A program made the translations under genes and the position numbers. From Bacteroidetes bacterium UBA2322 (GTDB lineage: Bacteria; Bacteroidota; Bacteroidia; Chitinophagales; UBA2359): a DNA stretch of 24,175 nucleotides. The stretch lies in NCBI GenBank assembly GCA_002345145.1, contig DDVC01000063.1:1-24175 (forward strand). Direction: 5' to 3'. The notes below the pieces were generated by a model that was not told the DNA's origin, ran no database searches, and worked only from the letters and a program-made list of their open reading frames with translations. Shown one piece after another: positions 10,529 to 18,079 of the stretch (position 1 is its first letter; every line of letters begins with the position of its first letter).

Positions 10529-10561
10529 CAAAATTAAGTAAGTTAAACAAACTAAAAACAA
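10529..10561 (-). promoter_or_regulatory. Promoter of the repeat-protein gene, nearly touching the start codon
   Basis: On the minus strand the -7 box TAATTTTG (10536-10529) matches TAnnTTTG, with a TTG (10561-10559) 22 nt upstream. Only 7 nt separate the box from the ATG at 10521, so the transcript would be leaderless or nearly so. Confidence 0.5.
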
Positions 10562-10721
10562 GTTAGGTTAAATATGGTTAAACAAGTTTAATGGCATGTG
10601 CTTCGACAAAATATTAAACTGAATATAAACTGTAAGTTCCTAATAATCAGCAAAATAAACAAAAAATTTAATCGGAATATATTAAGACAGGAGAAACGGG
10701 AAAAAAATGCCCGATGAAGGG

Positions 10722-10752
10722 TTGTCAATTTGGGTAAAAAAATTTACCTTTG
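10722..10752 (+). promoter_or_regulatory. Promoter of the small T9SS-tail protein
   Basis: TTG (10722-10724), a 20-nt spacer and TACCTTTG (10745-10752) fit the Bacteroidota primary sigma consensus TTG-N(17-23)-TAnnTTTG. The ATG is 129 nt past the box, giving a leader of roughly 120 nt. Confidence 0.6.
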
Positions 10753-10880
10753 TGCAACGTGGGTAAAGTATGCTCGGCAAAAATTTAACCTTTTTTGGTA
10801 AGGTTTTTGCAACGCATCATTAAACCCTTCTGCTTATTTCTTGTTTAACAATTGTACTAACTAATTAAACAACTTGCACC

Positions 10881-11234
10881 ATGAAAAAATTGTACTCCTA
10901 CATATTATTTGCCTCTTTAACCGTATTGGTGGCTTTAAGTGGAAATGCTTCTGCCCAATCGCTGTATGGCGGAGGAGACGGAAAGCAAATAAGCTCCTCC
11001 TTATCGCCCAATCCTGCAAAAGATAAAACTACCCTAAAATTTCAGTACAATAACCGCGATGCTTTCCGCCTTGAGATTTATGATGTAATAGGCAATAAAG
11101 TGCGCGTAGTAGAAAATATAGCCGGCAGCTCGGTAGAAATTGATATTTCCGATTTAGAAGTAGGCATGTATTTTTACTTCTTAGTAAAAGGCAGCGAAAG
11201 AGTTTCTACCGGAAGGCTAATTGTAAAACAGTAA
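10881..11234 (+). CDS. Small secreted protein consisting almost only of a T9SS sorting domain
   Basis: The 117-residue product begins with a clean Sec signal peptide (MKKLYSYILFASLTVLVAL, cleavage probably after NASA at residue 25). It then has only about 15 residues (QSLYGGGDGKQISSS) before the T9SS type A sorting domain starts at LSPNPAKDKTTLKF (41-54). That domain continues with LEIYDVIGNKV and ISDLEVGMYFYFLV and ends in a basic tail, RLIVKQ. Normal T9SS cargo carries a large catalytic or adhesive domain between these parts. This gene has its own promoter, a long leader and a strong terminator, so it looks like a functional, well-expressed unit and not debris. Possible roles are a surface-displayed small peptide, or a competitor for or regulator of the sorting machinery; both are speculation. 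Confidence 0.8.
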   Translation: MKKLYSYILFASLTVLVALSGNASAQSLYGGGDGKQISSSLSPNPAKDKTTLKFQYNNRDAFRLEIYDVIGNKVRVVENIAGSSVEIDISDLEVGMYFYFLVKGSERVSTGRLIVKQ

Positions 11235-11281
11235 ATATCCTAAGAAACAGCACAAAAAACGCTATACAGTTGTTTAACAAG

Positions 11282-11315
11282 AAAAAGTGACACACTCAAC
11301 GTGTCGCTTTTTTTT
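11282..11315 (+). terminator. Bidirectional Rho-independent terminator
   Basis: Arms 11282-11293 (AAAAAGTGACAC) and 11301-11312 (GTGTCGCTTTTT) pair over 12 bp with one G-T wobble and a 7-nt loop, followed by more T on the plus strand. On the minus strand the hairpin ends in TTTTTC and starts directly at the stop codon of the O-antigen ligase-family gene, so it serves both convergent genes. Confidence 0.85.
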
Positions 11316-12654
11316 ATACTCTTTTAGTTGCCTGTAAATATATTAACCACAACAGCAACACAAAACACATGCCGGAGGCTTGCATATTAAGTGGCGAGTC
11401 GAACTGAAAAATAACCAAGTAAAACACTACTACCGATACGCCAAAAATCCAGACCAGACTACCTGACACAGAAGTAAAAAGGCGACGCAAAAAAACTGCC
11501 ATTATCCCAATGAATGCAGCCAACCCATACAACCCAATGGTTGCCCAAATTTGCAAAAACTGATGATGGGCATTTACCGGCACATTCCAGCCATTTTGTT
11601 TATATACACTTTCCAGCGCAAAACGGTAATCGCCGGTGCCTACGCCCAGTAAAGGTGCATTTTTTACCAGCTCCCAACTGCCTACCCATGAGTAAATGCG
11701 GCGCAAACTGGTAAAATGCTCATAATTGTATTGTTGGTAAGTATTGTTTTGTAACATAGACAACTCCCAAAACAATTGGTTATAACGCTCCCACACCACC
11801 GGCACGTAGGTAAACAGCGCCCAAGGCAGTAGCAGTATGAGTAATGCCGGTATTGCTACCAGTATAGGTAGCGCTATACGGCGTGGCAGATTCCAGACAC
11901 CCGTAATCAGGTAGTGCGCTCCATAAACTGCCCATGCACTAAGGGCTGCCAACAAAGCCAACTGACCACCTCTGCCGCCCAGTATTGTTGCTGCCATAAA
12001 AAATATTCCCAACAACAACAGGGTAAACCATGTGCAAAACCTTCCCGATACCCAAAGCCATAAACTTGACAATACAGATAACCCAATAAAATACCCCATA
12101 CTTAACCGGTCAATAAATGGGGTGTAAAACCCAAATTTATGCGCCTGTACCCCTACCGGAAACTTGTTTAGCCCCCAGCGCGGTAATTTAGGCGCTATGT
12201 TTTGCAGGGCATCGGCAGGCAGGCTGTATAGCGCAATAATGACCATGCCGGCAAAAGCCGCACCCCAAACAAACCATTTGAGGTAAAAAGCGCCATAATA
12301 CAGCACTAATTGGCGGTTTGCCATTATGAGTATAGGTATCAGCAAAAAGGCATTTTGTTTGTATAGGGTTTTGATGCCCACACCAAAATGATTAGTGTAT
12401 AACAAGCCTACCAAATAAGCCGCCCAAAACAGCCACATGCTTACACTAAGCGCGTTTATTTGCTGCCTTGCCACTTGCAATTGTGCAGGATTGTGCAGCC
12501 ACCGTATAACGCAAAACCCCAGCATAATGCCCAATGTTACCGATGAAGTACCCTTTGAAAGGGGCAACGATGCCAGCAGTACCATAAACCCGATGTGCAA
12601 CAACAGGGTTAGCAGTGGCTCAATATATTGCAAGTAAAAATTTTTCCAAACCAT
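11314..12654 (-). CDS. O-antigen ligase family membrane protein (WaaL/Wzy_C type)
   Basis: The 446-residue polytopic protein has about ten or more hydrophobic segments and one large periplasmic loop (about 285-365). The loop region carries the family pattern: RRIYSWVGSWELVKNAPLLG (319-337), then GVGTGDYRF and NAHHQFLQIWATIGLYGL (361-378), with conserved Arg319 and His363. GGRGGQLALLAALSAW lies at 227-241. WaaL/Wzy_C-family proteins join polymerised glycans from undecaprenyl diphosphate to lipid A-core, or transfer glycans to other acceptors. Which of these applies cannot be told, because no other glycan-synthesis genes are nearby. I start at the ATG at 12654; an in-frame GTG at 12675 would add seven residues. 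It follows the GldM-like gene by 83 nt on the same strand and may be co-transcribed. Confidence 0.85.
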   Translation of the reverse strand: MVWKNFYLQYIEPLLTLLLHIGFMVLLASLPLSKGTSSVTLGIMLGFCVIRWLHNPAQLQVARQQINALSVSMWLFWAAYLVGLLYTNHFGVGIKTLYKQNAFLLIPILIMANRQLVLYYGAFYLKWFVWGAAFAGMVIIALYSLPADALQNIAPKLPRWGLNKFPVGVQAHKFGFYTPFIDRLSMGYFIGLSVLSSLWLWVSGRFCTWFTLLLLGIFFMAATILGGRGGQLALLAALSAWAVYGAHYLITGVWNLPRRIALPILVAIPALLILLLPWALFTYVPVVWERYNQLFWELSMLQNNTYQQYNYEHFTSLRRIYSWVGSWELVKNAPLLGVGTGDYRFALESVYKQNGWNVPVNAHHQFLQIWATIGLYGLAAFIGIMAVFLRRLFTSVSGSLVWIFGVSVVVFYLVIFQFDSPLNMQASGMCFVLLLWLIYLQATKRV

Positions 12655-12737
12655 ACGCAGCGCTAATACCCCCACAAGACAATAGAAAGCCTACTTGGGT
12701 TGTATGCCTGCTAACAAACTTGTGCTATTTTACCCCA

Positions 12738-14150
12738 TTACTTCACCATGTAAGTAACATCGGGCAGGGTGCGGCGGTTGCCGTTCATATCGGCAGCGGT
12801 AAGGTTGGTTATATACAGCAAATCGGAAACTTGGGCGGCTTGGAGTACTTGCCGCAACTCGTCCGAAAAATCACCTCCGGTATTGGGCAGTTTTACCAAA
12901 CTTTTACCGGCGTTGTAAAAATACACCTCAAAACCGGTAACGTTAAATGGTATTTGCTCAAAACCCTTTACCGGCTGCAATTGCAATAGAGTAGCCTGCC
13001 TTACAAGGGCTGCCGGTATGCTACCACCGGTTATGCCGCCAATAACCGGTGTAGGATTAGGCGTAAGCGCTACCTCAAAGATTTGCTGTGCAACTGGTGT
13101 TTGAGGGTTGGCAGGGGAGTATGCAGTTAAGGTAAGTGTGCCTGTGTTGGCAGGTGTTACCGTACATACGCCGGCGGTCAAATGGGTAACAGCTCCATTA
13201 TTAGTGTTAATGTTCAGGTTTTGCAGGTGATTGGGTGTCCATAACTGCACCTTGTTAGCTATACCGGCGTATAACACATAAGGTTGAGCAGTGGTAAACA
13301 ATATCGGGCTGTTTGGGCTAAGGGCTGATGTTTCTGTCATATCGGGCGCACCGCTTATCGCCCAAGTTTTAGAACCTATGGTCATATTGTTACCTTGTTT
13401 TACCGTTCGCACCGAAATGGTAACTGCCACTGCCTCATTGTTTGCGGCAATATAAGCTCTGTAACTACCCTTTGCAGCATCAACCGCCTCTATATAATTG
13501 CCTGCACCCGAAATAACAGGCGTTATATCGGGATATGTTAATCCGTTTACGGCTATGAGCAGGGGGTTAAACCTATTGGCGTACAGCGTATCGGGCTGGG
13601 CGGCTGTTATATTCCACAATAAATCGGTATAATTACTTTTAGCCAATGAAGAAGCCGGCAAAATGTTAACAACAGTGCTTCCCAGTATATCGGCAATACC
13701 TTGTTCATTGGTGTAAAACAATGAAATATCGGCTGCGCCTATATGGGCAGTTTTCAGCTCATACAAACCTTTGCCGGCATTTATGGTTTCAATGGTTACA
13801 GCGCTGCCGTTTACCACCGGTGTTACCTGTTTTATAGGAATCTGGTGTGTTACTATGGCAAACCTATTATTGCCTCCCGCATAAAACTCGGGTTTACCGT
13901 TTGGGGTTAAAATTTGCCATTGTGGCAGAGCGGGCATGTTTACTTCATCGGGCAAAACGGGCATGTTTAGGGCAGTTGTATCGGCTTGGGGCAGTATTTC
14001 GGACTCCGGTTCAGCGGGTTGCTGTTCAGCTACAATACCCCACGTTTTTAGTTGGTTATCTACTTTTTCTCGGTTAAAAAAATATAGAATGAGCGCCGTA
14101 AGCAGCATAAAAAAGAAGATATTGGCGCGTTTAAATCGGGTTTTTACCAT
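12738..14150 (-). CDS. GldM-like type IX secretion/gliding motility protein, short form
   Basis: The 470-residue protein has a short cytoplasmic start (MVKTRFKR), one membrane helix (about 10-25), a linker rich in Pro/Glu (40-78), then periplasmic beta-domains. Three related segments about 100 residues apart contain FYAGGNNRF (89), LYANRFNPL (189) and LYAGIANKV (293), the edge motif typical of the GldM D2/D3 domains. The C-terminal 110 residues match the GldM C-terminal domain: PTPVIGGITGGSI (367-378), FNVTGFEVYF (402-411), FSDELRQVLQ (428-437) and LYITNLTAADMNG near the end. In gliding Bacteroidota GldM forms the T9SS motor with GldL, converting proton flow into motion. This copy lacks the roughly 190-residue helical D1 domain that normally follows the membrane helix, and no gldK, gldL or gldN is adjacent. 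It is therefore probably a paralogue and not the main GldM. Confidence 0.8.
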   Translation of the reverse strand: MVKTRFKRANIFFFMLLTALILYFFNREKVDNQLKTWGIVAEQQPAEPESEILPQADTTALNMPVLPDEVNMPALPQWQILTPNGKPEFYAGGNNRFAIVTHQIPIKQVTPVVNGSAVTIETINAGKGLYELKTAHIGAADISLFYTNEQGIADILGSTVVNILPASSLAKSNYTDLLWNITAAQPDTLYANRFNPLLIAVNGLTYPDITPVISGAGNYIEAVDAAKGSYRAYIAANNEAVAVTISVRTVKQGNNMTIGSKTWAISGAPDMTETSALSPNSPILFTTAQPYVLYAGIANKVQLWTPNHLQNLNINTNNGAVTHLTAGVCTVTPANTGTLTLTAYSPANPQTPVAQQIFEVALTPNPTPVIGGITGGSIPAALVRQATLLQLQPVKGFEQIPFNVTGFEVYFYNAGKSLVKLPNTGGDFSDELRQVLQAAQVSDLLYITNLTAADMNGNRRTLPDVTYMVK

Positions 14151-14232
14151 GTTTATAGTGGTTAATGAGGCAGGTTAACAAAGTGCAGACTGTTTTGAGA
14201 TAGTTTGCAATAAATTAGTAGCACAAATTTGA

Positions 14233-14240
14233 CAAAACTA
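14233..14240 (-). promoter_or_regulatory. Candidate -7 box of the GldM-like gene
   Basis: TAGTTTTG on the minus strand matches TAnnTTTG about 80 nt before the ATG at 14150. No good TTG is seen at the -33 spacing, so the call is tentative. Confidence 0.35.
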
Positions 14241-14312
14241 ACAACCCTTTGCCCTATTTTTTAGTTGCTTTATGGCAGCTCATTTTAGCTACGCACTATA
14301 ACATTTTGCCTT

Positions 14313-15470
14313 ATGAAACTTTGCACTGCAACCGCTTTGTTTATTGCTCTTTATATTTTTTTGTTTGGCACATCGGGCTGTAATGTTTCGCCGCCGCCGC
14401 TCATCAAAACTGCTAAAAAACCTATCGACAGCATTAATATGCCCGAAGGGTTTACCATTTCTTTTTATGCTAAGAATATACCCAATGCCCGAAGCATGTG
14501 CATGGGCGATAACGGTACGCTGTTTGTAGGCACCCGAAATGAGGGCAATGTTTATGCTATTAAAGATACCAATGCCGATTTTGAAGCCGATTCAGTTTAT
14601 ACTATTGCCACCGGGCTGAATATGCCCAACGGCGTGGCTTTTAAAGATGGCGCTTTATATGTGGCAGAGGTGAGCAAAATATGGCGCTACGATAATATAG
14701 AAGCTAACCTGCGCAAACCGCCCAAACCCGTATTAGTAAACGGTTCGTTTCCTACCAATGAGCATCATGGCTGGAAATATATTGCTTTTGGACCCGATGG
14801 CAAGCTGTATGTGCCGGTAGGCGCGCCTTGCAATATATGCGAAGAAAAAGATGAACGATTTGCTTCTATCATGCGCATAAACCCCGATGGCACAAACCCC
14901 GAAGTATTTGCCCACGGCGTGCGAAACAGCGTAGGATTTGCCTGGCACCCCAATACGCGTGAACTTTGGTTTACCGACAATGGCAGAGATTGGCTTGGCG
15001 ATGACCTGCCCCCCTGCGAGCTGAACTATGCCCCCAAAGCCGGTATGCACTTTGGGTATCCGTACTGCCACGGCGGCACCATAACTGACCCTGAGTTTGG
15101 TAAAAAGCAACCCTGTTCCGATTTTACGCCGCCTGCGCAAAACTTGGGCGCACATGTAGCGCCGCTGGGCATGCTGTTTTATACCGGCAATATGTTTCCG
15201 CCCGAATACAAAAACCGGATTTTTATTGCCGAACATGGCTCATGGAACCGAAGCAGCAAAGTGGGCTACCGCATTACCACTGTAACCCTTGACCAAAATG
15301 GCAATGCATTAGCGTACCAGCCCTTTGCACAAGGGTGGCTGCCTGCCTCCGGCAAAGTATGGGGACGACCGGTAGCCTTACTCCAACTGCCCGATGGTTC
15401 TTTATTGGTGAGCGATGATTATGCAAACGCCATTTACCGCATTACCTACCAAGCCACAGGTAAACCTTAG
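14313..15470 (+). CDS. Lipoprotein of the glucose/sorbosone dehydrogenase (PQQ-type beta-propeller) family
   Basis: The 385-residue product starts with a lipoprotein signal peptide. The hydrophobic stretch ALFIALYIFLFGTSGC ends at Cys23, a good lipobox (TSGC), with Asn24 after it. The mature part is a six-bladed-propeller-like L-sorbosone/glucose dehydrogenase: GFTISFYAKNIPNARSM near the start of the domain, PVGAPCNICE, FAHGVRNSVGFAWHP, ELWFTDNGRDWLGDD, HFGYPYCHGG and IFIAEHGSWNR. The conserved Arg-Asn, Asp-Asn-Gly and His-Gly-Ser motifs shape the PQQ/sugar site in characterised members. Such enzymes oxidise sugars in the periplasm and need PQQ made elsewhere; many Bacteroidota homologues have unknown substrates. 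Paired Cys in APCNICE and CHGG could form disulfides. It is divergent from the GldM-like gene and stands alone. Confidence 0.85.
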   Translation: MKLCTATALFIALYIFLFGTSGCNVSPPPLIKTAKKPIDSINMPEGFTISFYAKNIPNARSMCMGDNGTLFVGTRNEGNVYAIKDTNADFEADSVYTIATGLNMPNGVAFKDGALYVAEVSKIWRYDNIEANLRKPPKPVLVNGSFPTNEHHGWKYIAFGPDGKLYVPVGAPCNICEEKDERFASIMRINPDGTNPEVFAHGVRNSVGFAWHPNTRELWFTDNGRDWLGDDLPPCELNYAPKAGMHFGYPYCHGGTITDPEFGKKQPCSDFTPPAQNLGAHVAPLGMLFYTGNMFPPEYKNRIFIAEHGSWNRSSKVGYRITTVTLDQNGNALAYQPFAQGWLPASGKVWGRPVALLQLPDGSLLVSDDYANAIYRITYQATGKP

Positions 15471-15544
15471 TGAGAAAATGAACGCCCGATGGGTAAAGCC
15501 TGCGTAAAGTTTAGGTACACTTGTTAAAATGGACAACAGATGGC

Positions 15545-15673
15545 GGTGCGCTGCACCTTTTCTAATACGGTTTGTTGTTGTTCTACCAAGATTACAGGGC
15601 GCTGCCCCTTGTGTGTGTTACTCACCAACACCTATAAAATGAGGCATTGGGTCTTGGAAAGGTGCAGCGCACC
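15545..15673. repeat. Inverted pair of a GGTGCGCTGCACC repeat flanking about 97 bp
   Basis: GGTGCGCTGCACCTTT (15545-15560) and its exact reverse complement AAAGGTGCAGCGCACC (15658-15673) form 16-bp perfect inverted arms. Each arm is itself nearly palindromic (GGTGC/GCACC). A variant core GGGCGCTGCCCC lies inside at 15597-15608. The arrangement resembles a REP doublet (BIME) or a small MITE. Confidence 0.65.
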
Positions 15674-15733
15674 AAAATATAGGTAACCACCATGTTAAAT
15701 GCCCGATTAACATGGTGCAGCGCACCGAAATAT
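15661..15733. repeat. Direct repeat of the same core, 53 bp apart
   Basis: GGTGCAGCGCACCAAAATATA (15661-15681 region) recurs at 15714-15733 with A to G after the core. Between them lies a separate hairpin (15688-15717). The shared AAATATA flank shows that more than the palindromic core was copied. Confidence 0.6.
15688..15717. repeat. Hairpin ACCATGTTAA / TTAACATGGT
   Basis: Arms 15689-15698 and 15707-15716 are perfect, extended by one C-G pair to 11 bp, with an 8-nt loop. The right arm overlaps the third GGTGCAGCGCACC copy. It could be folded in either direction; there is no T-run, so it is not a standard terminator. Confidence 0.5.
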
Positions 15734-15804
15734 ATCACCCCACCTGTTAAAATCCTTTTGCAGTAAGCCTTTGAGCAGGCACACAACTCCAACCTCACGT
15801 CTTG

Positions 15805-17046
15805 TTAAGAGGCAAGACGCAAAGTGTTAATTTTGTCTTGACTTAACCTTTCAAGCACATATTTAGCTGTTACCTCAAACGTTTTAATGTTGGTTTGCGA
15901 GGGCAGCTCAAACATAGCATCAGTCATAACTGCTTCGCAGATAGAGCGCAATCCGCGCGCGCCTAATTTAAACTCAACGGCTTTGTTTACGATGGCCTCA
16001 ATAGCCTCGTCTGTAAAGGTGAGTTTAATACCTTCCATTTCAAACAGTTTTTGGTACTGTTTAATCAAGGCGTTTTTAGGCTTAATTAAAATATCGTGCA
16101 AGGCGGCGCGGTCGAGCGGTTCTAAATAGGTAACAATGGGTAAACGCCCAATTAACTCCGGTATTAACCCAAAAGTTCTGATATCTTGGGGACTTACATA
16201 ACGCAGCAAGCTCTCGTCTGATTGGCTATGGCTTACAAGGTTATCGGTTTTAAAACCTACTACGCTTTTTTGGATACGGCGGGCAATGATTTTATCTAAC
16301 CCGTCAAAAGCGCCGCCACAGATGAAGAGGATTTTTTCGGTGTTTATCTTAATCATTTTCTGGTCGGGGTGTTTGCGTCCGCCTTGCGGTGGCACATACA
16401 CATCAGAACCTTCTAACAGTTTCAGCAGCGATTGCTGCACACCTTCGCCCGATACATCTCTGGTGATAGAGGGGTTGTCGCTTTTTCGGGCTATTTTATC
16501 AATTTCGTCAATATAAACAATCCCTTTTTCGGCAGCCTCTGTATCATAGTCGCACACTTGAAGCAACCGGCTCAAAATACTTTCTACATCTTCGCCCACA
16601 TAACCGGCTTCGGTAAAAACGGTGGCATCAACAATGGCAAAAGGCACATTTAAAAACCGGGCAATAGTGCGGGCAAGCAGTGTTTTACCGGTGCCGGTAT
16701 GCCCCACCATAATGATGTTTGATTTTTCTATTTCTACCTCGGCGGTAGTGGGCTGGTTTAGGCGTTTGTAGTGGTTATATACTGCAACCGACAAGATTTT
16801 TTTAGCTTCGTCTTGTCCTATAACATATTGGTCTAAGTAGGTTTTTATAGTTTGTGGTTTGAGCATTTTGGGCAGCTCAAATTTAAAATTTTTCTTAGAG
16901 TGCTTCAATTCATTTTGGATAATTTCTTGTGCCTGTTCTACGCAGGCTTCGCAGATATTGGCTTCATGCCCTCTTATGAGCATAATTACCTCCGATTTGC
17001 CTCTGCCACAGAAAGAGCAATGGTCAGCAGTTTTGGTACGTGCCAT
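15805..17046 (-). CDS. clpX: ATP-dependent Clp protease, ATPase subunit ClpX
   Basis: ClpX is the hexameric AAA+ unfoldase that feeds substrates to ClpP in the cytosol. The 413-residue product has the N-terminal zinc-binding domain with Cys10, Cys13, Cys32 and Cys35 (CSFCGRGKSEV and ICEACVEQ). It also has Walker A GHTGTGKTLLAR (115-126, Lys121), the pore loop GYVGED, Walker B GIVYIDEIDKI, and the sensor-2 segment KLGARGLRSICEAVM near the C-terminus. Length and start (MARTKTADHCSFC) agree with the family. The gene follows clpP on the same strand, but 183 bp away and beyond a strong hairpin, so it may be transcribed partly on its own; I see no convincing -7 box just upstream. Confidence 0.98.
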   Translation of the reverse strand: MARTKTADHCSFCGRGKSEVIMLIRGHEANICEACVEQAQEIIQNELKHSKKNFKFELPKMLKPQTIKTYLDQYVIGQDEAKKILSVAVYNHYKRLNQPTTAEVEIEKSNIIMVGHTGTGKTLLARTIARFLNVPFAIVDATVFTEAGYVGEDVESILSRLLQVCDYDTEAAEKGIVYIDEIDKIARKSDNPSITRDVSGEGVQQSLLKLLEGSDVYVPPQGGRKHPDQKMIKINTEKILFICGGAFDGLDKIIARRIQKSVVGFKTDNLVSHSQSDESLLRYVSPQDIRTFGLIPELIGRLPIVTYLEPLDRAALHDILIKPKNALIKQYQKLFEMEGIKLTFTDEAIEAIVNKAVEFKLGARGLRSICEAVMTDAMFELPSQTNIKTFEVTAKYVLERLSQDKINTLRLAS

Positions 17047-17127
17047 GTTACAAATAAGTATTTGGTTTGTGGGGTTTGTTGTTCAGCTTTTACAACCAAT
17101 TAACATTAGGATTGGTTCATTACATAT

Positions 17128-17177
17128 AAAAAACTGCTGTGCAGACTATTAAAACGCTAATTGCACAGCAGTTTTTT
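17128..17177 (-). terminator. Strong hairpin between clpP and clpX
   Basis: Arms 17128-17143 (AAAAAACTGCTGTGCA) and 17162-17177 are a perfect 16-bp inverted repeat around an 18-nt loop. The A/T runs lie inside the stem ends, so it can work as a Rho-independent terminator in either direction. It sits about 50 bp after the clpP stop codon. Confidence 0.8.
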
Positions 17178-17229
17178 ATTTTAAGTGTTTGTATTGGGCA
17201 AACTATAATGTCTTTTTGATACAATAAGG

Positions 17230-17931
17230 CTATTGGTCTTTGCTTCTTTTTGACCTAACGAGCACTTCATCTACAATACCGTACTCCTTAGCTTCTTCGG
17301 AGGTCATCCAGTAGTCGCGGTCAGAGTCTTTGGTAATTTGGTCGTATGATTTACCGGTGTGGTGGCTAAGGATATTATAGAGGTCGTCTTGCATTTTTTT
17401 AACCAATTTGTAAGAAATCTCCATATCGCTCACCTGCCCTTGCATACCGCCCATAGGCTGATGAATCATAATACGGGCATGTTTAAGGGCAGTACGTTTG
17501 TTTTTAGTGCCGGCAGCCAGCAGTACAGCGCCCATAGAGGCAGCTAATCCGGTACAAATGGTAGCCACATCGGGCAAAATGTAGTGCATGGTATCATAAA
17601 TACCCAAACCGGCGGTAACAGAACCTCCCGGGCTGTTCATGTACATGTAAATATCGCGCTGTGGGTCGGTAGATTCTAAGAACAGCAGTTGGGCTTGCAC
17701 GATATTGGCAGTATAGTCAGTAACCGGTACGCCAAAAAAGATGATTCTGTCCATCATTAAGCGGGAGAAAACGTCCATTAATGCAACGTTCATATTGCGC
17801 TCTTCAATGATGTTGGGGGTAAAATTTACCGGTAATCCGGCAAGTGAATTTTCCATGTAGTTATCTACATGTATGCCGCCTAAACCTTTGTGTTTAACGG
17901 CGTATTTTCTGAACTCAGCGCCAAAATCCAT
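17230..17931 (-). CDS. clpP: ATP-dependent Clp protease, proteolytic subunit ClpP
   Basis: ClpP forms the tetradecameric serine-protease chamber that works with ClpX. The 233-residue product carries the catalytic triad: Ser132 in GLAASMGAVLLAAG, His157 in ARIMIHQPMGG and Asp206 in KDSDRDYWMTSEEA. It also has the conserved MNSPGGSVTAGLGIYDTM near residue 98. It is somewhat longer than the Escherichia coli enzyme, with about 35 N-terminal residues before the conserved core that probably include a propeptide. The ATG at 17931 is the only good start. It lies 148 bp after tig; that gap contains a 16-bp palindrome that might be an operator. Confidence 0.98.
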   Translation of the reverse strand: MDFGAEFRKYAVKHKGLGGIHVDNYMENSLAGLPVNFTPNIIEERNMNVALMDVFSRLMMDRIIFFGVPVTDYTANIVQAQLLFLESTDPQRDIYMYMNSPGGSVTAGLGIYDTMHYILPDVATICTGLAASMGAVLLAAGTKNKRTALKHARIMIHQPMGGMQGQVSDMEISYKLVKKMQDDLYNILSHHTGKSYDQITKDSDRDYWMTSEEAKEYGIVDEVLVRSKRSKDQ

Positions 17932-17983
17932 GGTAGTAATAAATTTAGTGGTTAATCAATGGCTATGCAGCCTTATTTTGCCA

Positions 17984-17999
17984 TTGTAAACATTTACAA
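17984..17999. promoter_or_regulatory. Operator-like palindrome upstream of clpP
   Basis: TTGTAAACATTTACAA has perfect 7-bp arms around a CA centre, about 55 bp before the clpP start codon. Its symmetry suits a dimeric regulator, but I cannot name one. Confidence 0.35.
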
Positions 18000-18079
18000 G
18001 GGCATAAAGGTTGTGTAGTGCGCTTTGCTGTTAGCAGAATAGTATGCACACAAAAACAGACTTGAATACAAGCGTTTGT

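Larger units (their letters stand above)
10522..10880. other. Divergent promoter region
   Basis: This 359-bp AT-rich interval separates the leftward repeat protein from the rightward small T9SS-tail protein. It holds one promoter for each direction (10529-10561 minus, 10722-10752 plus) and a small AACCTT/AAGGTT hairpin with a T-run in the leader (10787-10809). I see no coding sequence in it. Confidence 0.6.
15471..15804. other. Intergenic nest of REP-like palindromes
   Basis: These 334 bp between convergent genes contain no credible reading frame. They hold four copies of a GC-rich palindromic core and an extra hairpin, listed as separate features. The last ~70 bp before the clpX stop codon show nothing I can name. 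Confidence 0.7.

Noticed and set aside
14733..15236. 167-residue leftward frame inside the sorbosone-dehydrogenase-like gene
   Set aside because: It is antisense to a gene with clear lipobox and propeller motifs and has no features of its own.
15471..15804. Possible CRISPR array, because of several spaced repeats
   Set aside because: Copies occur in both orientations, spacing is irregular, and repeats are short palindromes; it is REP-like instead.
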